In this document: one piece after another, positions 57,769 through 64,000 of the stretch
Position numbering within the stretch: position 1 is the stretch's first letter
Layout: every line of letters begins with the position of its first letter
Assembly: GCA_949288725.1 (NCBI GenBank)
Contig: CASELF010000056.1
Location: 1 to 64,000, forward strand
DNA from: an uncultured bacterium
GTDB taxonomy: Bacteria; Cyanobacteriota; Vampirovibrionia; Gastranaerophilales; Gastranaerophilaceae
DNA: 64,000 bases
Reading direction: 5' to 3'
Translations under genes and position numbers: made by a program
Notes under the pieces: model-generated
Seen by the model: only the letters and a program-made list of their open reading frames with translations
Database searches by the model: none
What the model was told of the DNA's origin: nothing

Positions 57769-59850
57769 ATGGGATTGGCAGCATCACAAGCAAGATTGTT
57801 AACGATAACAGCTCGATTAGCAGATAACGAGTTGAGATCACAAACGATTAACAATGCTAAAATGCGTTTATCAACACAGAGTTCACAAGCAAGTGAAAAC
57901 TATGTAAACGCATTAAACAATGCTACTATGAAATTCACCAATTACGCACTAGACGGAGAGTCACAAACCCAAAACTTAACCTATAACGCTTTAACTGCAT
58001 ATAGTTCATATAACAATCAATATGGACTTGTAAATTCATCAGGACAACTTTTAGTAAGTGAATCAGAAGCATTACTATATGAAAAGTCAAATGGAAACCT
58101 TAATTCATACTTACAATATCACGGTTTGGAATACAAAACTACATACTATGATAATGTTGGCTCAATAACCAATGATGGTTACATTGAACCATTCAATCAT
58201 ATCTCAGTAGAAGATATGAAAACTTACTTTGAAGAATATAACAGTTATGAAAATTCTCAAGAAGTAGAAAAATATCAGAATGCATACAATACATATATTT
58301 CATCAACAAGCACATTACAAAATGTAGCAAAAACTGTAATGACATCATTTTTAACAGCAGGAACAAATCCTAATAAAATCGAAAAAACTAATGGTGCATT
58401 TACAATGCAATATGCATCAGGCAATTTAGTTGATATGTTGAATGAACTAAAAGGAGCATTTAACAACAGTAATAATACCTATGCTTTTAACAATCAAATA
58501 ATAAGTGATTTAGGACTTACAGAAGGTGATCCTTCAGCATTAACAACATACAACGAAATATTAAATTCAATAAATATAAATGCAGATGGAACCTATACCT
58601 CATCAGATGAAGGCACATTAACAGAAGTTGCAGATAACAGTGCCGGAGAAAACACTAAAGTATATCAACTTGATAACGTTAAAATATATGTAGACACAAC
58701 AAACGGAACAGTAACAAGTGTTTCTTTAACTGACGGTGAAAGTTCTGAGTTAACAGAATCCAAAACAGGAGTTTCACTGGCTGAATGTATAAATTCATTA
58801 AAAGTATCACATAAAAATGATGATGGAGCTGTTGATGAAGTAAACACTTATTCAGTAAAGGATTATTATGAAGATTCAGACATTCCTAAAACAATCAGTA
58901 TTAATAGTAGTATAACAGCACCAACAACACCTGAAGAATCTAAAGAAGTTGCAAATGAACTATTGAACGAAATCTTAAACAGTATGCTAAGTGATTTTAG
59001 TATTGGATTTGCAGAAGCATTATACAGCACAGAAAATCCTGATGCAGAAGCAAATAGAACATATTTTCAATCTTTAGGGTTTAATCTTTCAGATAAAGTT
59101 ACCGGAACAACCCAAACACTTGGACAATACTACACAGATTACAAAAAAGCAGAAAGTGTTTACTTAAATACAATCTTTTCAGCAGATTCTATAGACCATG
59201 TAAAACAAGACTTACTAAATGGTCATGCCTCAACATTTAAAGATGCTGATGGCAATCCTATAGAAATATCTTACAGAGATTTGACAGATGTAGATTTTGT
59301 TCTTCGATATATGGCAGCCGAAGGCTTAGATCCGTCTGAGACATTCTTAACAGTTATAAAAGACTTTGTTGTTGATAACATTATAGATGAATATGGAAGC
59401 CCAAAATATGCCTGGGTAGATTCAACAGATCCTGATAATACAGGTAATGCAGATGCAAAAGCACAATGGTACACCAACTTATTTAACAGAATGAAACAAG
59501 GATATAAAGCACTTGAAAACGGCTTAGCATCTTCTCCAGAATGGATAGAATACGCATTAGAAAGCGGAATTGTAACAATGGAACAAGTTGATAGTGAATA
59601 TCATTGGCAAGGTTTAGATTACAAAGCCTGCGCAAGAATAACCGAAGAAACAGATGATGCTGCAGTAGCAAAAGCCGAAGCAGAATATTCAAGAGCAATG
59701 AACGATATTGAAGCAAAAGATAATATCTACGACCTTGAATTGAAAAATATCGATACAGAACACACTTCACTACAAACAGAATATGATTCTATTAAAAATG
59801 TAATTTCTAAAAACATAGAAAGAACATTTAATTTCTACAAAAACGCATAA
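57769..59850 (+). CDS. MGLAASQ-family structural protein, 693 aa, sigma28-type promoter
   Basis: The protein begins MGLAASQARLLTITARLADN and ends with AEYSRAMNDIEAKDNIYDLE, then KNIDTEHTSLQTEYDS and ISKNIERTFNFYK. Both ends match the 601-aa protein at 5115, the middle hardly at all (here rich in Asn/Ser/Thr/Tyr/Glu, one Cys near residue 340 and one near 625). Both ends should be long helices able to pair. No signal peptide. GAAAGGA lies about 10 bp before the ATG. It is transcribed alone from a sigma28-type promoter. I know similar sequences only as unnamed proteins of gut bacteria; a filament or flagellum-linked role is inference. Confidence 0.75.
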   Translation: MGLAASQARLLTITARLADNELRSQTINNAKMRLSTQSSQASENYVNALNNATMKFTNYALDGESQTQNLTYNALTAYSSYNNQYGLVNSSGQLLVSESEALLYEKSNGNLNSYLQYHGLEYKTTYYDNVGSITNDGYIEPFNHISVEDMKTYFEEYNSYENSQEVEKYQNAYNTYISSTSTLQNVAKTVMTSFLTAGTNPNKIEKTNGAFTMQYASGNLVDMLNELKGAFNNSNNTYAFNNQIISDLGLTEGDPSALTTYNEILNSININADGTYTSSDEGTLTEVADNSAGENTKVYQLDNVKIYVDTTNGTVTSVSLTDGESSELTESKTGVSLAECINSLKVSHKNDDGAVDEVNTYSVKDYYEDSDIPKTISINSSITAPTTPEESKEVANELLNEILNSMLSDFSIGFAEALYSTENPDAEANRTYFQSLGFNLSDKVTGTTQTLGQYYTDYKKAESVYLNTIFSADSIDHVKQDLLNGHASTFKDADGNPIEISYRDLTDVDFVLRYMAAEGLDPSETFLTVIKDFVVDNIIDEYGSPKYAWVDSTDPDNTGNADAKAQWYTNLFNRMKQGYKALENGLASSPEWIEYALESGIVTMEQVDSEYHWQGLDYKACARITEETDDAAVAKAEAEYSRAMNDIEAKDNIYDLELKNIDTEHTSLQTEYDSIKNVISKNIERTFNFYKNA

Positions 59851-59877
59851 AATTTATAAATAAAAAAAACAATACAA

Positions 59878-59912
59878 ACAAGGTATTATATACTTATAAT
59901 ACCTTGTCTTAT
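59878..59912 (+). terminator. Terminator-like hairpin after the 693-aa gene
   Basis: A perfect 13-bp stem ACAAGGTATTATA and its complement with loop TACT, followed by CTTATATAT, a weak T-run. Confidence 0.7.
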
Positions 59913-59993
59913 ATATATTACTACTTGAAATTTTATGATTTTTATATACAATAAAAAGTAGAGTTTAGATATAGAAGGGATATTTGGGATTAA

Positions 59994-61394
59994 ATGATTA
60001 ATTTCGATTATAGAAATGCAGATTCTAGCGTAATTGGTAGCGAAAACGGTTTAGATTTGGCAAATGAATTTTCTCAATATAAAGACAGAATTCGTGAGAT
60101 TATAGCAGATTTAAACAAGAGAAAAGACAAACCCGGTCAATGGCTACAATGGATGAATTTAGGATACAATGAAGAAACCTTATGGTATGTCAAAGAATAC
60201 GCATCAATGGTAAGAGGAAGATTTGACAATGTGCTTGTTCTTGGAATTGGAGGCTCTGCGCTTGGTGGGCTTGCAGTAACAGAAGCATTATTAAAGCCAT
60301 ATTGGAACCTTTTAACCCCTGAACAACGAAACAATTTCCCTAGAATATTCTTTCTTGACAACATTGATCCGGACACAATGAACGGACTTTTTGAACTGCT
60401 TGATTTCAAAAAGACTCTGGTAAATGTTATAACAAAATCAGGCTCAACTGCTGAAACAATGTCACAATTTATGATTGTAAAAGACTTATTAGTAAAAGCA
60501 GTAGGCGAAGATGAATACCGAAAACATGTTGTAGCAACAACAGACAAACAAACAGGGGTATTAAGACAAATTGCAGAACAAGAAGGTTACAAAACCTTTG
60601 TAGTACCTGATGATGTAGGCGGAAGATTTTCGGTATTTTCAGCAGTAGGTTTATTACCGTTTGCTCTTGCAGGCATTGATATAGACGAAATTATGAACGG
60701 TATCAAAGATATGGATTTAGCGCTTAAAAATACCGACATTAATGAAAATATTGCAGCACAAAGTGCGCTTATACAGTTCTTAATGGACGTAAAAAAAGGT
60801 AAAAATTTGTCAGTAATGATGCCGTATTCAAGCCGTTTGAGATACATTTCCGATTGGTATGTTCAACTGTGGGCAGAATCTCTTGGAAAATGCGAAACAT
60901 TACAAGGACAACATGTTCACGTCGGCCCAACACCGATTAAGGCATTAGGTGCAACAGATCAACATTCACAAATTCAACTATATAATGAGGGTCCTAATGA
61001 TAAAATCATAACCTTTATAAGAGTAGAAAATTTTGATACACAATTAGAAATACCTAAAATTTTTGAATACACCGGAATAGGTTATCTTGGCGGAAAAACA
61101 ATAAATGCTCTAATGAATGCAGAAGCTGATTCAACAAGAGTATCGCTATCTGATTATGCAAGACCAACAGTAACAATAACGTTGCCAAAAATTGACGGAT
61201 ACCACGTTGCACAACTTATATACATGCTAGAGATTCAAGCAGCAATCGCAGGTGAATTGTATAATATCAATACATTTAATCAACCTGGAGTAGAACAGGC
61301 TAAAAATTATACTTATGCTTTGATGGGTAGAGCAGGATATGAGGATTCCGCAAAGAGCCTGCAATCAAAACTTGAAATGATTACAAAATCATAA
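59994..61394 (+). CDS. pgi: Glucose-6-phosphate isomerase
   Basis: Pgi interconverts glucose-6-phosphate and fructose-6-phosphate in glycolysis. The 466-aa protein has VLGIGGSALGGLAVTEAL (phosphate-binding), NVITKSGSTAETMSQF, VPDDVGGRFSVFSAVGLLP (containing the family's GGRFSVFSAVG signature) and the substrate segment GATDQHSQIQLYNEGP. It is near the length of the short bacterial forms. It starts a run with the small secreted-protein gene and trxB (15 bp and 10 bp gaps). Initiation is at ATG 59994, with GGGAT-type weak ribosome site. Confidence 0.97.
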   Translation: MINFDYRNADSSVIGSENGLDLANEFSQYKDRIREIIADLNKRKDKPGQWLQWMNLGYNEETLWYVKEYASMVRGRFDNVLVLGIGGSALGGLAVTEALLKPYWNLLTPEQRNNFPRIFFLDNIDPDTMNGLFELLDFKKTLVNVITKSGSTAETMSQFMIVKDLLVKAVGEDEYRKHVVATTDKQTGVLRQIAEQEGYKTFVVPDDVGGRFSVFSAVGLLPFALAGIDIDEIMNGIKDMDLALKNTDINENIAAQSALIQFLMDVKKGKNLSVMMPYSSRLRYISDWYVQLWAESLGKCETLQGQHVHVGPTPIKALGATDQHSQIQLYNEGPNDKIITFIRVENFDTQLEIPKIFEYTGIGYLGGKTINALMNAEADSTRVSLSDYARPTVTITLPKIDGYHVAQLIYMLEIQAAIAGELYNINTFNQPGVEQAKNYTYALMGRAGYEDSAKSLQSKLEMITKS

Positions 61395-61409
61395 CTTTGG
61401 TTTATATAT

Positions 61410-61916
61410 ATGAAGTTATTTTTGAGATTAATATTAATATTGTTGGTATGCTTGTTTTCATATTTAAACATCAACAATACTGGCTATACACAAACCTTGC
61501 TTCACGGCTCTGTAGAGAAAGTTCCTGATGGATTTTTCGGGACTTGGCGAGTTGCATCCAAACTATTATCATCAGATTCTCCTGAAATTTTCAAAACCAA
61601 AGGTGTAGATATATGGAACTTATACACAGAAGCAAACGTCATAATATTAAGTAATCCGTTTTCCGGAGCAAATGCCCAAATAAGCATAAATAATGCAGGA
61701 AAAACCTTCATCCAATTTTCCAAAACAGGAAAATATGATAACAAAATTTTAACAGATAAAGTTAGCATTAACATTGAAGGGGACAATTTTTCGGGCACAG
61801 ATGAGATAAAATTAGAAACACTTTCAGATGTTGACGGAAAAGTAATCAAAACACAACAAGCAAACTATGCAATAAAAGGCGAAAGGATATCGGGTCAAGA
61901 CGTAATCGTTAAGTGA
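61410..61916 (+). CDS. Small secreted protein of unknown function
   Basis: The 168-aa protein has an N-terminal signal sequence (LFLRLILILLVCLFSYLNI). The mature part is beta-rich with VPDGFFGTWRVASKLLSSDS, a GxW motif like those of lipocalin-type barrels, and many Gly/Asn turns. No family is certain. It is squeezed between pgi (15 bp) and trxB (10 bp), so is cotranscribed with them, although a functional link is not obvious. Confidence 0.65.
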   Translation: MKLFLRLILILLVCLFSYLNINNTGYTQTLLHGSVEKVPDGFFGTWRVASKLLSSDSPEIFKTKGVDIWNLYTEANVIILSNPFSGANAQISINNAGKTFIQFSKTGKYDNKILTDKVSINIEGDNFSGTDEIKLETLSDVDGKVIKTQQANYAIKGERISGQDVIVK

Positions 61917-61926
61917 GGATAAGACA

Positions 61927-62868
61927 ATGACACAAGTTTATAATTTTGATGTTGTAATATTAGGCGGAGGTCCGGCAGGCTTGAGTTCTGCAATTTACGC
62001 CGCAAGGGGGAATGTTTCAACTGCAGTTATTGACATAAATCCATTTGGAGGACAACCTTCAAATTATATGGTATTAGAAAATTATCCCGGCAATATCAAT
62101 TCAGGCGGTTTTGAATTGATGGAAACATTTGAACAACAAGCAGACTTATTCGGAGTAAAAAAATTTCCGATGCAAGAAATTTTATCAATAGATTTAATCT
62201 CAGAACCAAAAGTAATTTTAACCACAGAGGCAAGATTTAATGCAAAAACCGTAATTATTGCAACAGGCGCACATGCAAAAAAACTTGGAGTAAAAGGTGA
62301 AGAAGAATTTACCGGACGAGGTGTAAGTTATTGTGCAGTTTGTGATGGAGCATTTTACAAAGATAAAATTGTTACCGTTGTTGGCGGGGGAAATTCCGCA
62401 ATAGAAGAAGCAATGTATCTTGCAAGATTTGCGTCTAAAATATATATAATTCATAGAAGAAATGAACTTAGAGCAGATAAAATTTTACAAGACAGATTAA
62501 AAAATTTTTCCAATATAGAAATTATCTATAACTCTGTAGTAAAAGAAATTATCGGAGAAACAAACGTTACAAAAGTTCTGTTACTAAACACTATAACTAA
62601 TGAAACCTCAGAACTTCAAACAGACGGAGTTTTCCCGTATATCGGATTAATTCCTAATGTAGAAGGCTTTAGCGGTCAAATAAAACAAGATGCTATGGGA
62701 TTTATCTATACTGATGAAACACTAAAAACCTCAGTAGATGGAGTTTACGCAGCAGGAGATGTTAGAGTAACCCCCCTACGACAGGTTATAACTGCCGCCT
62801 CAGATGGTGCAATTTCTGCAGTTTATGCGGTTAAATATCTTGAATCAGTCAAAGAAAAAGTTCTATAA
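61927..62868 (+). CDS. trxB: Thioredoxin reductase
   Basis: TrxB reduces thioredoxin with NADPH through FAD and a Cys pair. The 313-aa protein has the FAD loop VVILGGGPAGLSSAIYA, the redox-active CAVC in GVSYCAVCDGAF, the NADPH loop VVGGGNSAIEEA with IIHRRNELRA, and the second FAD motif VYAAGDVRVTPLRQ. Length matches the family. GAGG precedes the ATG. The FAD-side GGQ motif reads GGQPSNYMVLENYPG. It closes the pgi unit; no thioredoxin gene is nearby. Confidence 0.96.
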   Translation: MTQVYNFDVVILGGGPAGLSSAIYAARGNVSTAVIDINPFGGQPSNYMVLENYPGNINSGGFELMETFEQQADLFGVKKFPMQEILSIDLISEPKVILTTEARFNAKTVIIATGAHAKKLGVKGEEEFTGRGVSYCAVCDGAFYKDKIVTVVGGGNSAIEEAMYLARFASKIYIIHRRNELRADKILQDRLKNFSNIEIIYNSVVKEIIGETNVTKVLLLNTITNETSELQTDGVFPYIGLIPNVEGFSGQIKQDAMGFIYTDETLKTSVDGVYAAGDVRVTPLRQVITAASDGAISAVYAVKYLESVKEKVL

Positions 62869-62921
62869 AATTAATCATATTAATATTATTAATATAAAAA
62901 CAATAAAATAAAATACAACTC

Positions 62922-62958
62922 AAAAGCCTTATCCTACAAGCGATAGGGCTTTAATATT
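62922..62958 (+). terminator. Terminator after trxB
   Basis: Stem AAAAGCCTTATC / GATAGGGCTTT (one T-G pair) with an 8-nt loop, then AATATTTTA. Confidence 0.75.
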
Positions 62959-63086
62959 TTATATAAAATTTGTAAGAAGTAAAGAAAATATTAATACGAT
63001 ATAAAGATTATGTAAGGAAATCAAGGTTTAAGTATTTTTTAATTTATAATAATAATGTAGATAACAAATAGATGGAGAAAATAATT

Positions 63087-63368
63087 ATGCAATCAGTAAA
63101 TGAGATTCTTTCAAAATTAGACAATGCAGATAACGTAACAAAAAATAAAGTAGAAAACCAATTAGTAAGCATCGGAACATCAGTAGTTCCACAATTAGTT
63201 GATCAATTACAAGTAGTAAGAGGAGTAAAAAGAGGCGTTGTAGCAATGACTCTTATTCGTCTTGGTGATATTTCTGTACGTTACTTAGAAAAAGCTGCTC
63301 ACGAAAACAAAGATTTTGAATGGGTTGCTGAATATCTTATTAGAGAAATCAAAGGACAAGCTGCATAA
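63087..63368 (+). CDS. Small HEAT-like repeat protein
   Basis: The 93-aa protein (starts MQSVNEILSKLDNADNV) consists of short amphipathic helices in the HEAT pattern: NQLVSIGTSVVPQLVDQL, then GVVAMTLIRLGDISVRYL and FEWVAEYLIREI. Two or three repeats fit. It should bind another protein in the cytoplasm; the partner is unknown. The start at 63087 has GGAG 9 bp upstream; an ATG at 63072 has no ribosome site. It is a single-gene unit with a strong terminator. Confidence 0.75.
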   Translation: MQSVNEILSKLDNADNVTKNKVENQLVSIGTSVVPQLVDQLQVVRGVKRGVVAMTLIRLGDISVRYLEKAAHENKDFEWVAEYLIREIKGQAA

Positions 63369-63390
63369 TTTTAATATAAAATAAAATAAC

Positions 63391-63432
63391 AAAAAGAGAG
63401 ATTGACAGATGAATGTTAATCTCTCTTTTTAT
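63391..63432 (+). terminator. Terminator of the HEAT-like gene
   Basis: A 13-bp stem AAAAAGAGAGATT / AATCTCTCTTTTT with a 14-nt loop and T-run. Confidence 0.92.
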
Positions 63433-63447
63433 GTTAAAATTAAACTT

Positions 63448-64000
63448 ATGAGAGAGTACGACAATCAGAACTATACGTGTTTATTTGGAGGCGGAGCAAT
63501 ACGAGGCTCAGCGCACGCTGGAGTTGTAAAATGCCTTGAAGAGATGGGAATTCAACCTAAAATTATTGCAGGTTCATCTGTAGGCTCAATGGTTGCAATG
63601 CTTTATGCAGTAGGATATACATCCGAAGAATTATCACAAGCATTTCTTTCTGTAAATTTTGAACTATTTCGAGATATTTCATTTGGATTTAACCAAAAAT
63701 TTGCATTAAGTAAAGGTGAAGTGTTCTTAAACTGGCTAAGAGAATTGATTGAAAAAAAATATTATGGAGAAAATTATGTAAGCGGGCAAAATAAACCCGT
63801 AAAATTTTCTGATATAGACAAAAACTTGGTAATAATAACAACAGATTTACACACTTTTAAATGTAAGGAATTTTCCACCTTTGAAACTCCTGATTATGAG
63901 ATCGCAATGGCAGTAAGAATTTCTTGTTGCATGCCAGGTCTTATGCGAGCAATAAATATAAACAATGAACTTTTAGTTGACGGCGATTTGATGAAGGGCA
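63448..64000 (+). CDS. Patatin-like phospholipase, truncated by the window end
   Basis: From the ATG at 63448 the frame stays open to the end (184 codons). It shows the patatin motifs: the oxyanion loop FGGGAIRGSAHAGV, the nucleophile elbow AGSSVGSMV (GxSxG), and LVDGDLMKG near the end with the catalytic Asp (DG(A/G/D)). Patatins hydrolyse acyl ester bonds of lipids using a Ser-Asp dyad. There is no ribosome site: the ATG lies 8 bp after a TAAAAT box, so a leaderless mRNA is possible. The rest of the gene is outside the window. Confidence 0.9.
   Translation, partial: MREYDNQNYTCLFGGGAIRGSAHAGVVKCLEEMGIQPKIIAGSSVGSMVAMLYAVGYTSEELSQAFLSVNFELFRDISFGFNQKFALSKGEVFLNWLRELIEKKYYGENYVSGQNKPVKFSDIDKNLVIITTDLHTFKCKEFSTFETPDYEIAMAVRISCCMPGLMRAININNELLVDGDLMKG

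Noticed and set aside
1-64000. CRISPR arrays, insertion sequences, prophage and integrase genes
   Set aside because: No direct-repeat array with spacers, transposase, integrase or phage structural gene was seen. The 27-bp repeats are coding.

Overview
The window is AT-rich, dense bacterial chromosome with no phage, transposon or CRISPR locus that I can see. I infer a gut-type, fermentative, non-photosynthetic relative of Cyanobacteria (Gastranaerophilales / Melainabacteria, class Vampirovibrionia). The reasons are the combination of a membrane-anchored YvcK, pyruvate formate-lyase, a rubredoxin, a FixJ/NarL-type regulator resembling cyanobacterial ones, many secreted or membrane proteins of no recognisable family, and the paired proteins that begin MGLAASQARLLTITAR. 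This assignment rests on memory of such genomes, not on a search.

Layout. 0-4.1 kb: tRNA-Glu with its terminator, then a + strand run pxpA, yvcK, panB, panC. 4.1-13 kb: a beta-strand-rich unknown, a 601-aa MGLAASQ protein with a sigma28-type promoter, a ROK sugar kinase, an orphan DNA methyltransferase, mutL, a tiny HExxH protein and ftsZ. 13-19 kb: an 840-aa low-complexity protein, then pyruvate formate-lyase encoded in two pieces (693-aa catalytic body, separate 82-aa glycyl-radical domain). 19-25 kb: a minus-strand signalling operon (GAF/HD-GYP, TPR, two response regulators, pentapeptide repeat) ending in dapB. 25-35 kb: small metal-binding proteins, a 46-aa rubredoxin, a DegT aminotransferase, queE-dnaJ, a PurD-like ATP-grasp protein and cysK. 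35.5-37.3 kb: the Fe-S scaffold-like / GGGtGRT pair. 37-50 kb: nucleotidyltransferase, pseudopilin-like protein, LipM-like transferase, two TolC-like coiled-coil paralogs, TPR and secreted proteins, a frameshifted alpha/beta hydrolase, and a LysM protein with a tandem nonapeptide repeat. 50-64 kb: uvrA, two related secreted proteins, a TerC protein, a predicted small RNA, a Cys/Gly/Ser-rich protein, the second MGLAASQ protein (693 aa), pgi, trxB, a HEAT-like protein and a truncated patatin.

How parts fit. Sugar phosphorylation and Pgi feed glycolysis, and the split formate-lyase gives mixed-acid fermentation. PanB/PanC supply coenzyme A precursor. MutL and UvrA repair DNA. FtsZ and DapB serve division and wall synthesis.

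The most interesting signals are: (1) the split pyruvate formate-lyase, whose radical domain has its own promoter; (2) near-perfect FliA/sigma28-type promoters (TAAAG..., exactly 11 bp, GCCGATA.) in front of both MGLAASQ proteins, and a third in front of a predicted ~80-nt RNA with an exposed CCTCCTCCCC anti-Shine-Dalgarno tract, built like cyanobacterial Yfr1; (3) recurrent upstream DNA motifs shared by lineage-specific structural genes.
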